Source: Gamarada debralockiae
Lineage: Eukaryota > Ascomycota > Leotiomycetes > Helotiales > Hyphodiscaceae
Assembly (NCBI GenBank): GCA_002803225.1
Contig: NXFV01000857.1
Coordinates: forward strand, 1-48,868
DNA: 48,868 nucleotides
Direction: 5' to 3'
Shown here in pieces: positions 27,770 through 38,905 of this stretch (positions within the stretch are counted from its first letter, which is position 1; every line of letters starts with the position of its first letter). The notes under the pieces were generated by a model. That model saw only the letters and a program-made list of their open reading frames with translations. It ran no database searches and had not been told where the DNA came from. A program made the translations under genes and the position numbers.

Positions 27770-29788
27770 GCTGAGATTGTTTGGCTTGCGCGGGGTGAAG
27801 TCCTGCAAGAATTGGACGTGACCTAGCGGGGTATGTACAATCTAACAGAGCAGCTCTACGCCTTCTATCGGGACAAAAAGTGAAGCGCGATATGTACAAG
27901 TATGCACAAAACAGATGGGAAAATAAAAGGAGGATGAATTTCTGAACTCCAGTCAAAAATTAGTGCACCCCTCATCGAAATTTCGATCCACACACATTAA
28001 AATGTGCGGAAGGCGGTGTAAACTACGGCCAATTTGGAATAGGACGTGTTTGTTGAAGCTTATCGATTGGCTAAGAGCAGGGATTCTCTGAAAAAAGGGG
28101 TAATTGTTATCTAGATTGAGGTGTAATTTGACGTTTATTTTATTATTAAAACGAAAATAATCAACGTCGTGATTGAGACTTGAGCCTTAATATCAGCTTG
28201 GTCATCAACGGCTTTGCTCCTCGTATCAAAGGTATCATATGGTTGTTCAGCTCGTACTCGACATGGACTTCGTGAATTCGTCATGCTGATACTTAGAATC
28301 TAACGATGACTGTTGACACTGTTTCGTTAAAGAAAGGGGGCTGAGCTGAACCCCTTTTCAGCACGCCACCAGTTTACGACGCTGTAAAAAATTCAGAGTT
28401 TAGACTTTGTTGTTTGACCCGATACTCGACCTCTTATTTTGAGTTGAGATTGAGGTATGCTTTTGACGCCGTCTCCCGCGCTTCTTGCTGCACGTTCTCG
28501 AGAACCCTTGAAATGGCTGGATATAGTAAAATAAAAGCCCCCACAGAGCAAATTACATATTCCAAGGGCTCTGTCTGACAAGAGCCTCTTCATTATTCTA
28601 GTTGGCCGTTTGTTAGAAGTATCACATACATGTAAGTTGCATTTACGGATACAAGAGTCGGATGCACAATGCCTCTTTGCTTTGCCAATCTCTGCGGCTG
28701 GCCTTGTTTGCTATGCTATCAAGAACAGACGAAACGACGATATCGGACTCGTCTCGTGTCAAGTAATAATTGCCAGTGTGGATTCATCTCCGATTTTGGA
28801 ATGCTCGCCATTAAGCATATGCCATAACAAGAAGGTAGTCTTCTCCGATCATGAGATCTCCAATCACATTAACGATCCAAAGAAGTAAATCAGACATTGA
28901 GTTGTGCTCATTGGGGCCTCACATCAAAATGATCATTAGCCTCTTCCCTCGCGCGAGCCGTTACTCCTGAGAAATCTCTTGTTGTTGTGGCACTGAAGAC
29001 CACCCTGGTCACTAGATCCTCGGATTTGGGAAAATGATTGACGGGTTTGCGCGTCTTGACATCACTAACTCGGCTTTCACCACATTTCTCTAACTGCCAC
29101 ACCTTCAAGTACCCGCAGCTTTAACCTCTCCTATATATATAGCACAAGCTGAAACAGATCTGCGTTATCCAAAAATTCTGGTGGATCGAGGAGCGCTACG
29201 AAAGAAGCATTTTTAGAAATTTTCCCAGACGAGAGAAGAGTGAGTAGCTAGTGTAGATAACGATGATTGTGGGAAAGACCCATCTGGTCAGCGTCCCTCC
29301 AGAGGCTCAATCAATCTTTGGTCAATTGAATTGACGCTGCTACAACCTAAAGGAAATCGACGGCCAGATCTGCCACGCTGAAGATATCTGAATATTAGTA
29401 ATCGATGATAATATGTATCGTGTACCCGTGTTTGCCCCAGTCTTGTTTAGAGTAGCGGGCACAGTTTAAATTTTAGTGGGGCGCCCAAATTCGATCGCCA
29501 GTCCCTTTATCCCCCCGGCCAGATTGGCCATAATTTTCTTAGAGGATCAATCATCTTCCCCTCGACCTCCCAACATCACCTCTTCCAAAATCGAACGCAG
29601 CTTTTCCCTTTCTCACCAACATCCGAAAGGGAAGCAAGTGATCGAAATACCACAGGCAGACGCCAGTTCATTCGTTTATCGTTCGGATTGTCAGCCTCCT
29701 GTCGAACGTTCGACGCGCACTCCTTCGATTGCGATCGCGAACGTGTAAAACATCCAGAAATTTCCAATTCTCAACACCAGCGCACATA
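27770..29788. other. Divergent intergenic region of the galactofuranose gene pair
   Basis: Both genes of the pair start outward from this 2.0-kb region, so it holds both promoters. A TATATATATA run lies at about 29132-29141, too far from the transporter ATG to call a TATA box unless the leader is long. I see no further gene; the open frames here lack family content. Confidence 0.5.
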
Positions 29789-31208
29789 ATGGGTGAAGAA
29801 AAGGTTCGCGTCTCGGGAGAGGTCTCGAGACCTGCAGATTCCCCTATTCTACCAACAGTCAACCCAGCAGCTGAGAAGCCAGTTGAGAAGGCGGGTAGCC
29901 TGCATGCGTCTGTCTATGTAATGTCAGTATAAGCACCTCGTGAATCTGCTTGAACGACGGCTAATTAGTCTGCAGTGTTTGGATTTCCTTGAGCTCAAGC
30001 GTTATTCTCTTCAACAAATGGATCTTGTCAACCTTGAAATTCCGTGCGTCGCCAGAATACGAATATCCCCAGAATCCTTCGCTGACGACAACCAGATTAT
30101 CCTGTTCTCCTGACAGCATGGCATCTTGTCTTTGCAACCATGATGACCCAGATCCTGGCTCGCACCACAACTCTTCTTGATGGTCGAAAGAAAATCGCAA
30201 TGACTGGAAAGGTGTACCTGAGAGCGATTGTACCCATTGGATTGTTCTTCAGCTTGAGTTTGATCTGCGGGAACTTGACGTACCTGTATTTGAGCGTTTC
30301 GTTCATTCAAATGCTCAAGGTACGTTTCGGCAGAAGGAAGACAAATTAGCACATTGGCTGACTAGAAGACTAGGCCACCACCCCCGTCGCAGTTCTCCTT
30401 GCTACATGGGCTCTCCGAGTTGAGTCCGTCGACTTCAAGAAGCTCCTCAACGTCTCCGCCATTGTCATTGGAGTTGTCATTGCATCATTCGGCGAGATCG
30501 ACTTCGTTCTTACCGGATTCCTATACCAAGTTGCTGGAATTGCTTTCGAGGCTGTCAGGATTGTCATGGTTCAAAGATTGCTCAGTGGAGCCGAATTCAA
30601 GATGGATCCCTTAGTATCTCTGTACTACTTTGCCCCAGTTTGTGCTGTCATGAACTTGATAGTTGCGCTTTTCTTGGAGGTTCCTAGTGTCACCATGGAA
30701 CAAGTCTATGCAGTTGGTTTGGGAACGCTTCTCCTGAATGCATCAGTTGCGTTCTGTCTGAACGTTTCCGTCGTTTTCCTCGTAAATGTCTTGTTCCCAT
30801 TCTATAACCAACAACACTAACCGCACGCCGCAGATCGGCAAAACCTCCGGCCTCGTCCTCACCCTTTGCGGTGTCCTAAAGGACATCCTCCTCGTCATCG
30901 CCTCCATCATAATCTGGGGAACCATGATCTCCGCCCTCCAAGTCTTCGGCTACAGCATCGCGCTCGCAGGAATGCTCTGGTTCAAGCTCGGCCCCGAAAA
31001 GTTGAAGGAAACCTTCTCCAACATGGGCCGCTCATGGACAGAATTCGGCGCCACGAAGCCAGTCCTCCGACAACTCCTCATCGTCGGTCTCGTCATTGCC
31101 ACGCTCTTCGTCCTCATTGGTGGTGTTGGACCAAGCTATGCACCAGACTACATCCCCGACCCTAAGAACTACATCGATGCGGCTAAGAACGCTGTTGGGA
31201 ACGTTTAA
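29789..31208 (+). CDS. ugtA: UDP-galactofuranose transporter (TPT/nucleotide-sugar transporter family)
   Basis: Five exons (29789-29922, 29976-30043, 30096-30319, 30374-30781, 30834-31208) give 402 residues with about ten membrane helices. The N-terminus (VRVSGEVSR, PTVNPAAEK) and body resemble Aspergillus UgtA/GlfB as I remember it: SSSVILFNKWIL, MMTQILARTT, SLICGNLTYLYLS, ATTPVAVLLATW, RLLSGAEFKMDPLVSLYY and TLCGVLKDILLV. The last spans the segment after the exon 4/5 junction (GKTSG). By family knowledge it imports UDP-galactofuranose into the Golgi for glycan and glycolipid synthesis. Its divergent position next to UDP-galactopyranose mutase supports this over a generic triose-phosphate carrier. 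Intron 4 (52 nt) has an ACTAAC branch point 14-18 nt before the acceptor. I see no breaks. Confidence 0.9.
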
Positions 31209-32182
31209 GCTATCAATGCCTCGCAGGACCAAAATTATTCCGTTTTGCGATGGGAAGGGTTGGAGAACATAAGACGTTGTAATTGCGACCATGCCAGGTC
31301 TCGATAGAAATGGATCGGATGGGCCAATTCACCTGCGGTACCTTGTTTCGAGTACATAATTTGATTAATCACGCCCTCTATACCTGTTCTTTTCACCAAA
31401 TCTGTGTTCTCTATGGCATTATTCATTGTTCGTCTACGCTGCGAGTTCTATTTGAGGTTTTATCATATCGGTGCTCATGTTTGTGTTTGGTTAAGCTCAT
31501 AGGCTGAGCTTTATATAGACAGGATTTTTCGTACGGACGGGGTGTACTACTGTATAGATAGGGCGTCTGAATGAGCGAGAGGATCATTGCATGTGTGCGC
31601 TGGCTAGCAAATACTAGATTGGGGTAATAGAAAAAGCATTGAAAGTGACATTGATGAGAGAGCTTTTGTTCGTGAGACTCGGATGAAATTGGAAGCTAAT
31701 TGGGATTTTGTCTTGAAGCGGTTTTCCTCGAGTGAAGTGACAACTGCTCAAGGTACCATTCGGAACTCTCATCTGCTTTGAGGAAATACCTTTTATCCCC
31801 TCTATCGGACGAGTGAGAATGTCAAGCATTATGTCACTTTCATAATGGGACGGGGTTTCGGAAACACTTTTGTATTACTCACAGATCTAGATACCTATAT
31901 CTAATCTAATCTTTAAGGTAAGGCTGAAGACGTCCTTGAGGGTTTGGACGTATATTGCCGGGGGTTATTCCGAAGGTAGGCCAAGTCCAAAGCCCAGTGC
32001 CATGCGAGAAGCTGATCCTCATTGGTAGCCACAGCATCTGCCTCGAATCCGTAAGATTTCACCCCTGACGCAGTCATCATGGGTGAGTGATGCTGAGTGC
32101 GAAGGGGGGACGATTTTAGTTCGGAGGGGAAGGGGAGAGGGAGAGGGAAGAGGGAAAGGGAAGGGGGGTCTGGATCAGAGCG
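31209..32182. other. Convergent intergenic region with a G-rich tract
   Basis: The transporter (+) and the 2EXR gene (-) converge here, so both 3' untranslated regions should lie in this stretch. A purine tract at 32104-32168 is described separately. No gene is seen. Confidence 0.5.
32104..32168 (+). repeat. G-rich purine tract with G-quadruplex-forming potential
   Basis: G runs of 3 to 6, separated by 1-5 nt and mostly by A, repeat at least seven times between 32123 and 32168. A six-G run also lies at 32104-32109. The composition meets the usual G3+N1-7 quadruplex pattern. It abuts the 3' end of the 2EXR gene; on that gene's RNA it would be C-rich. Confidence 0.75.
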
Positions 32183-34521
32183 TTAGCTATGCTGAAGTCT
32201 CTGCTGCCATATTACCAGAACGAGAACACTCGTCTGACGAGTATTTTCACAAGTTTTTGCCTGCCTGATGCAGGCGGAGTTGGATAGCTCTTGTCTTCCA
32301 ATTGCAGCAGTCGGAGTTGCTGCGAGTGCTGAAGAAGCTCTGTTCACGGCCTTTATTGTGCAATCGACAACCTTGACAATCAGCTCGCTTGATTGCTCTT
32401 TCCAGGAGGGTGAAATCGGAGACCCGGTCGGAGGTGAAAGTGAAGCCGATTGCTCACTGTCAACTTGTGTGCTTTCTTGCACCCCTATCTCGTCATTGGC
32501 CTTGTTTTGTTGCTGTGCGGACGAAGATGCGGCTGGAGATGTGGGGCCTGGTGAGAGTGTGGCAGACGATTGACTGCCGACTCTATTCCTTTGCTCGACC
32601 TCCATGCGGTCATTTGCGACGTCTTGTTGCTGTGACGAGGAGAGTGAGGAGCAGGATTCGGGGTGGGCGCAGGTGTTTGAGAGCTATATTGTTTCCTCAC
32701 AGTATCTCGTTCTGTCTGAATATTGTCTGCTCCTGGATTGGCAGTATGAAACGCGGCGATGAGATTCTTGCAATGGTCACTTTCGAACCAAGGCTCTGTA
32801 CGCTTCCATCTCGTGTTGTCGGTGCGATACTGTCCTCGAGAGTTTATCCATTTGACCCGATAAGATAATACGGCATAGTGGACTTTTGACTCCGTTATTT
32901 CTGCCACATGCTCGTCTTCCCGGGGCCCTTCCTTCTCTTGGCCGAGCTTTTTGCTCGCTTTGACGGCCTTTTTATTGCCTTTGATAGTTTTTTTCTCCTC
33001 GACGGGCGTTCTAACTTTGGGGCTGCCGCAATCTATGATTTCCCCATCAGTAATGGCGTCTTCGGCATCTTCGGCCTCGATACCTTCCACAGCTTCCTCG
33101 AGTGCGTCGATATCCATCTCATCATCGGTATCTTCATCTTCAGTGTCTTCGTCCCTACCAGGATCTGCGGACGCATGGAACGCCTGGACAGAATCGAGGA
33201 CTTGTTCCTCTGTCATGTTGGAGGGATTGAGCTCCTCTCTAAGGTCTTGCAGTTCTTCCATTGTCATGTCCTGATCGTACAAGAGACGCAACAGTTCTTT
33301 ATCTCTTGGGACCCTTTTCCTGTCGAGGAGATCATCTTCATAACCGTCGTCCTGCTCGGCAGTCATGATGGGATCATCGTCCGAGTCGTCTGAGTCATCT
33401 TCCGTATCGGCTTTCAATTTTGGTGGCAACGCATTTCCAACGAACCGACACAGATTGCCTTGGAACTTTCCGTCACGAGTAACGCACATCGTCACCGGCC
33501 TAGGATATTGACCCGGATTCTGCCCAATTACTTGGATGACTTCCTGGCTCAATCGTATTGGAACGGCCCCTCGACAAAGCTGAACTTCTCCGGTATACTT
33601 GACTCCTGGATGAGCAGTTGTGCCGTATTTCGTTAATCTACGCTTATAGGTCTCTTCCCTAGGAGCCCTACTACCATGGTCAACCCTTTTGACATCCAAC
33701 GACTCGCCGATATCCCCAGCAGCCAGAATGAATTTCTTAGCAGAGGGGAACATGGACAGCAAATCCTTCTGTCCTCCAAAACGTCGTTCCCCAGTCTCTT
33801 TCCAAAACTCGAGATCAAAAGCCACATTTTTGATTTGGCTGCGTTCGAAATCGTAAAAGTCGCTCGAAAGGAGTGGATGAAAGGGATCCTTCCAATGTCG
33901 AGTCTGGTCGCGGTTCAAACACTCATCAAAGTATGCTTCTTCGCCAATTCTTCGATTCCCCTCGCCGCGTTTCCAGTGATTCCATGCTTGCCTCTTCTGC
34001 CATCCTTGCTTCAACCAATCCGCTCCATGGTACAAAGCCTCTTCTGCTGCGGTGCGAGGAGGTGGCCGCCAGAGTATTTCAGAGAACCAGTAGGAGTCTG
34101 GCCCAAAATAAATAGTGTCGACGTCAAAATTAATCATGTAAGAGTTTCCTTGTCCAAGATCCACCTCTCGAAACTGATTTCTGGATTCAACACATGTCGA
34201 GGTTAGGGCACGGGGCTTGATCAGCATCTCCGGTCGATGGATCTGCCTTCCATGCTGGTTGAAGATATGGAGATCCGGATGACGCATTTCGAAGACTCTA
34301 GGATCGTCGGCAACTGCCTGGGCCCAGATCAATTTTCGAAGATTCTCATGGAGATCGCAGAATCTGGGGAAGGCGGTTGGTGTCCGAAGCCTGTAGGGAG
34401 TTACTACCTCGTCCGGCGGTACAGCCATTGCAGGATACCGGGAGGGAAATGGAGCTTGCATGTCTTTGCAAGCCCTCTCCTGCTCTAGGGTCCACACGGC
34501 GGGCATACTTTGGAAGGCCAT
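32183..34521 (-). CDS. 2EXR-domain protein with acidic middle and chromo-like segment
   Basis: The ATG at 34521 is the first Met in a long frame. Residues about 51-155 form a 2EXR domain (FPRFCDLHENLRKLIWAQAV, later YMINFDVDTIYFGPDSYWF), a family found in large numbers in filamentous fungi with unknown function. A region rich in Asp and Glu follows (about 400-510). After that comes a segment at about 548-596 (VKWINSRGQYRTDNTRW, then CKNLIAAFH) that resembles a chromodomain strand-helix pattern. The 3' end is uncertain. Without splicing the frame stops at 32485. A possible intron, 32630-32700 with GTGAGG donor and CACAG acceptor, joins in phase to a frame running to 32183, giving 755 residues with a Gln/Ser/Pro-rich tail. 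I prefer the spliced model because the downstream frame is long and in phase, but this needs transcript data. Confidence 0.75.
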
Positions 34522-35802
34522 TTGGACTTCCTGGGGACTTGGATATCGTATCTTGTTAAAGGTGGATTTGGATCGTCCCACGTGCGCTACGATGATGGAA
34601 ATGGAGTTTGTGGTTTTACGTTGATGCACATCGCAAGCAAAGGTGAGAATAAATAGAATAGAAAGAGGTCGCAGTTCGAACTGGCTTAAGTATCGTGACG
34701 GATAAATATTGATTTGGCCTGGAACGCGTCTTGAGTCCGGGCAGCACTGTAATAATTCCTCGCGGTTGAGCAAATTACCTGGATGGCCATCGCTATTGGA
34801 AAAGAGTCTTTACTAGACGGCTCCCCTACCAGGCTTTGAAAATTCTTAAGTCGTTCAGATGCGCAAGTCTGGTCCAGATAAGCACTTAAAGCTGCGCTGA
34901 TGCGTAGGAATTCAAGAAGTCCTTGGTGCTATAATCCAATATGTCACGACACAAATCACAGATCCAGGAAAGCAAAACAATGTCAGAGTAGTTTTCAAGT
35001 GGCATGTCGCAAGAATACTCGTTGCAGTGCTCATACGGAAAAGGCATCTTTTGCAGAAAGGGGGAGTACGTGGCAACTGCATGCAGCGAGGTTTTGGTTT
35101 CCTGGCTGCGCAAATACATGCCCCCAGTGCCGCCTCTGTTTTCGATACAGACTCGAGGATTGCAGATATCTCCAAAGCGTGGTTCGAAAATATTTGATAA
35201 ATAGACTTTGACGAAAGATCCCAATTCAGACCAACCAAGAGGAATTCAAAGGAATTATTGAAATCCAAGTTCGAGCAGCAATGGAAACCGAGAGCTTGGA
35301 AGGAAAAGATATGACGACGTTAATACCGGATTTTCCTTACTCTAGATATTAAGATTATGTGAAGATGGCTTTCAGGTAATTTGTAGGCTGCTGGAGTGTG
35401 TTCTTAATGGTTACTACACTCGTAGCAGCACACATTCATAGCGAGATGCGGTTAATCAATGATAGTATGAGACCCAGGATCCCAGTATCTGTTTTCTCCT
35501 GCTCCCATTGTCTCTGAATCTCTTGGATATAGGCATTCCATTGCTCATATCAAGGGGAAATCACAGTTAGGGTTAGTCCATTACTAGATACCCCAGGAGT
35601 ATATGGTCGTTGGAATCCAGAGTCGAGAATCGCAAGGGCCAAACATTCCAACTTCCTCAGCTAATCCAGATCCGTAATTCACATCAGACAATTTTCGGAG
35701 TATGCTCGAGTTGGTGAAATTTTGCATTTCCTTAGCTCGTTATGCGACTAATGCCATGCCATGATGAAATCCCATTCCGACCCGAAGACACCGAAGAATC
35801 GT
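34522..35802. other. Intergenic, one unassigned short ORF
   Basis: This lies between the 2EXR promoter and the eL27 3' end. A minus-strand frame (35224-34886, about 112 codons, Cys-containing) has its first ATG only internally and matches nothing I know. The rest shows no coding signal. Confidence 0.35.
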
Positions 35803-36437
35803 TCAAAATCCTGAAGAAGAGATGTTAGCCATACCCAGGGAACCTGTGGAAAACAGAAAAGCGACGTACTAAGAGGAGTGAAGAACCACCTGTTCTTTCC
35901 CGACGTGTATCTCTCCTCGAAAGTCTTCTTTACAGTCTTCTTGGCCTCCTCCCGTTGCGAAACCTCCTTGAATGTGTCTGCGGTGACAGCTCCCTTCAAT
36001 CCTTCCAACTCGAGTGTGTAACGTGTGGGCATCAAGTGATTGTAGTTGATAACCTTGATGAATGGCTTGACCTTGCTTCGCTTGGTTTGACGGGCCTTCG
36101 ACATGCGGCGGGTGATTTGCAATGGGTAACGCTCGATACCGGCGACCAATGCGTGAGGGTATGGGTGGGACTTGTTTCCGGTATCTTGGGGTTGGATGAT
36201 CACGACCTATGTTCCCTCCATCAGCACTGCTTCCTTTGCATTCCTTCCAAATCGCCCTTGCCATTCTCTGCTTGATATCCTGATATTCGTCCGGCGGGAT
36301 CGAGAAGGGTGATAATTTACCTTCTTACCGGCATATCTGCCTCGGGTGATGATGCAGACACGCGAAGTCTTGAGAACTATGTGGGAAAATTAGCGGTGGA
36401 GCATTTCCAATTCGTAGGGAATGGGCTTACACTTCAT
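35803..36437 (-). CDS. rpl27: 60S ribosomal protein eL27
   Basis: Four exons (36437-36431, 36376-36321, 36206-35870, 35810-35803) give 135 residues, the normal length for eL27. Exon 1 is 7 nt (ATG AAG T) and exon 4 is 8 nt, supplying only the final Arg-Phe-stop. The joined N-terminus [20 protein letters not shown] is the KOW-type start of the family. Then come [16 protein letters not shown] and [16 protein letters not shown] at the C-terminus. It is a structural protein of the large cytosolic ribosomal subunit. Intron 3 (114 nt) lies between the KOW core and the rest. No anomalies are seen. Confidence 0.97.
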
Positions 36438-37221
36438 CTTGACGGTCGGTGGTGTTGATTGTCTTGATGTTGTTGCTGGAGTCGAAGTTGATCGCAATTG
36501 TTTAAAAAATTCTTGGTGTGGACCGCTAAGCGAGGGCTCAGAGAAACTTGGTCACGTGGTCCAACCCCCCCTGCGGGCTAAGCTCTCTTAGTGCTAGTGT
36601 ATATGCGTCAGGACACCGCCGGATCTTTGATGCCAAGAAATCGTCCCGACCGAGGGTATTTCAAACAACTTGGACGCCAGTTCATGTTCAACAGTGCTAT
36701 TATCTTTTACACTTCATACTAGGAGCATCATCTCGCCTAGAGGAGAAGCATTTTGCTGGTATCCGCGGAAATCGAGGATCCGCAGAAGGGACAGTCCTCT
36801 TGATCTTGGGAAGTGTCAAGAGGTCAGTCGAAGAGGTCTATATGTATATGCTGCCAACGAAGACCGAATGCTGTCTCTTTGTTTCAGTTCGCTTGTCACT
36901 ATTTCCTTACTTGAAGCATATTTCCTCGGGATGATCGAAAGCTTGTCATTGGAGATCAAATGTTTGCTATACTTGGTAGCCCGGGATTGTTGTTTCCGAA
37001 GCCGTATTGTCGTGGGGTACTGGGCATCACCGTGCCTGACTTTGTTAACAGGTCTTGGACAACGCCATGCATGTTGACCTTCCTATATTGGGAGACAGAC
37101 GGCCTCCATTTTCGTTTCTTCTATCTTCAGCCACAGCGTCTTCATTCATTCAAACTATTTTTTAATTTCGATCTTTCTCTTCAGTCAAATTATTACCCGC
37201 CAATAGTAATTTCAAAATCAT
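36438..37221. other. Intergenic: eL27 promoter and Egh16-like 5' flank
   Basis: The segment next to 36438 is the eL27 promoter. Several open plus-strand frames (36548-37241) overlap but show no domain content or coding bias that I can recognise. Confidence 0.4.
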
Positions 37222-38010
37222 ATATCTTTCTTCTGCTTTAATCTTCTGGCTGGTGGACAGCTGGCGGCCCATCACAGGGCTATCGTCAAGGCCGTTGGAG
37301 ATCAAGGTGGAGCCGGAATGGCTCTTGAAAGCAAGTGCCTCTAAAATTGTTCCAAAACTGTTTTGTCGTGTGACTTACCATCACAGTTGAATACATACCT
37401 CGTGATGGACCCAAACGCGATCCATTCCAACAAGACTCAACTCGCTTTAAGAATGCCGCGGCCGATGCTTGTGGAAGACTCTTGGCGGAGGAACCAATGA
37501 CCCAGCTACACTGGTTCCCCAGACCACAAATCTCACCAGATGGTCAGATCATGATGACCTTGCACCATGTCAATGGTGATGGAGCCGGGCTACGAATGCA
37601 TAATCGACTCCACGGGAGCTGGTACGAAGTGAACCACAATGGCTGTTACTACCAATGTCCCTGGAACCAACTCACGAAGCCAAGCTAATGCTCAAGACTT
37701 TGTATGTCTCCATGACATAGAAAACTGAATGGATTGCTAACAGCTCGAACAGCTACTCACTGCAAAGTTTGCTGAGGATCAGATTTGTACTGATTCAATG
37801 GCCGGCATGGATGGGGTGTGCATTGTCAGATCCAACAATGCTGCCAGTAAGTCACTCGCGGACAACATTTGATTCTTTGACTGCCAAATCAGTAGGGGCC
37901 GGACCATTCGGAGGATGTATCCCTGTTCAATATGGTGGGTGGAGCACGCAATGCGACTACCAAGAGGACTGCAAGGTCGTTCCGGGGTAGATTACATCAG
38001 AAGCTGTGGG
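37222..38010 (+). pseudogene. Decayed Egh16/GAS1-type (appressorium-associated secreted protein) gene
   Basis: Translation pieces follow the Egh16/GAS1/MAS1 family of small secreted fungal proteins in order. AIVKAVGDQGGAGMAL is at about 37271-37324. PRDGPKRDPFQQDSTRF and LHHVNGDGAG follow. After a frame change comes NVPGTNSRSQ (about 37649-37690), and further on QICTDSMAGMDGVCIVR and AGPFGGCIPVQ. Breaks: the expected start reads ATA at 37222-37224; about 2 nt are lost after the glycine-rich NGDGAG at about 37590; there is a TGA where the family has Trp at about 37630; and another frame change occurs after CIPVQ near 37932. Three introns are still readable; the first appears to use a GC donor. 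The family is induced during appressorium formation in Magnaporthe and Blumeria. This copy cannot make the intact protein. Confidence 0.75.
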
Positions 38011-38905
38011 CTTTCTTCGGCACTTCACCCCTTTATGTTCATAATGGTCATGAGAGTAGTGGTAGATATTTGAAGATTGATCGGATGTCACCTGTCCTAC
38101 ATTTGCAAAATACAATCATAATTTTCGAGCACCGTCGTTTCAAAGCCAAATTTATAACTAAATCACAAGCTACGAAACTCATTCCATTCTGCTGATCCTT
38201 TGGCTATAGCGGTTAGTATGAACGATACTCAGTACTTGGGAGTCTTGGAACGCCATCAGGGAAAACGGAAGGCGACGGCGAATATTAGTCAGGAGAGACG
38301 TGATGCGCATTGCACGGTTAAAGGTATCTAGGCTCTATTGAGGCAAAGAGAAAGCCTGATTCAATCACTTAGGAACTGTAAATTAAGGCATCACAGTACA
38401 AGTTTCCAAAGTTGCAATCGTCCGTGGATGAAAAGGGTTAAAGGTAGTAAAATTCGTCGCTTACAAGACCACCTTTAGCCCAGAAACAATCAATGAGTTC
38501 AACAACGAAACCAGACGGAACGATTGAGTCCTCCCCTCTCCTGTCGCTGTGGAATACTTTCTTTGCACTTTTAATCGATAAAATGGATTGAATGATTGCT
38601 CGTACTTGACGTGGGCTTGGTTGAGGATCGCGGAAGTACTGATGATGTGGCCGGCGCCAGCGCTAACCGTTCTTGGCGGAATGTAAACAAATACCCTTTC
38701 GGACAAGGGTTTATTTATCGCTCGCGACGCCGAGCACTCCGTCATATCCAGAACCCTCATCGCCAAAAATTCTCGCTTTTTGATGCCTACAGTTTATCAT
38801 TCATCTGAGGCTCTCTAAATTCCCGATATTGCCTCATGATTTGACTTTTCTTCGGCGTCCACACGTCAACATTCCATTCCACATTCCGCGTTCTGCATCA
38901 TCAAA
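38011..38905. other. Intergenic: promoter side of the coiled-coil gene
   Basis: No gene is seen here. A forkhead-type site GTAAACAA lies at 38683-38690, about 220 nt upstream of the coiled-coil gene start. It is a common motif and may be chance. Confidence 0.4.

Noticed and set aside
29789..31208. Chloroplast-type triose-phosphate translocator assignment
   Set aside because: The family fold is shared, but the close resemblance to UgtA and the neighbouring mutase point to a Golgi nucleotide-sugar transporter.
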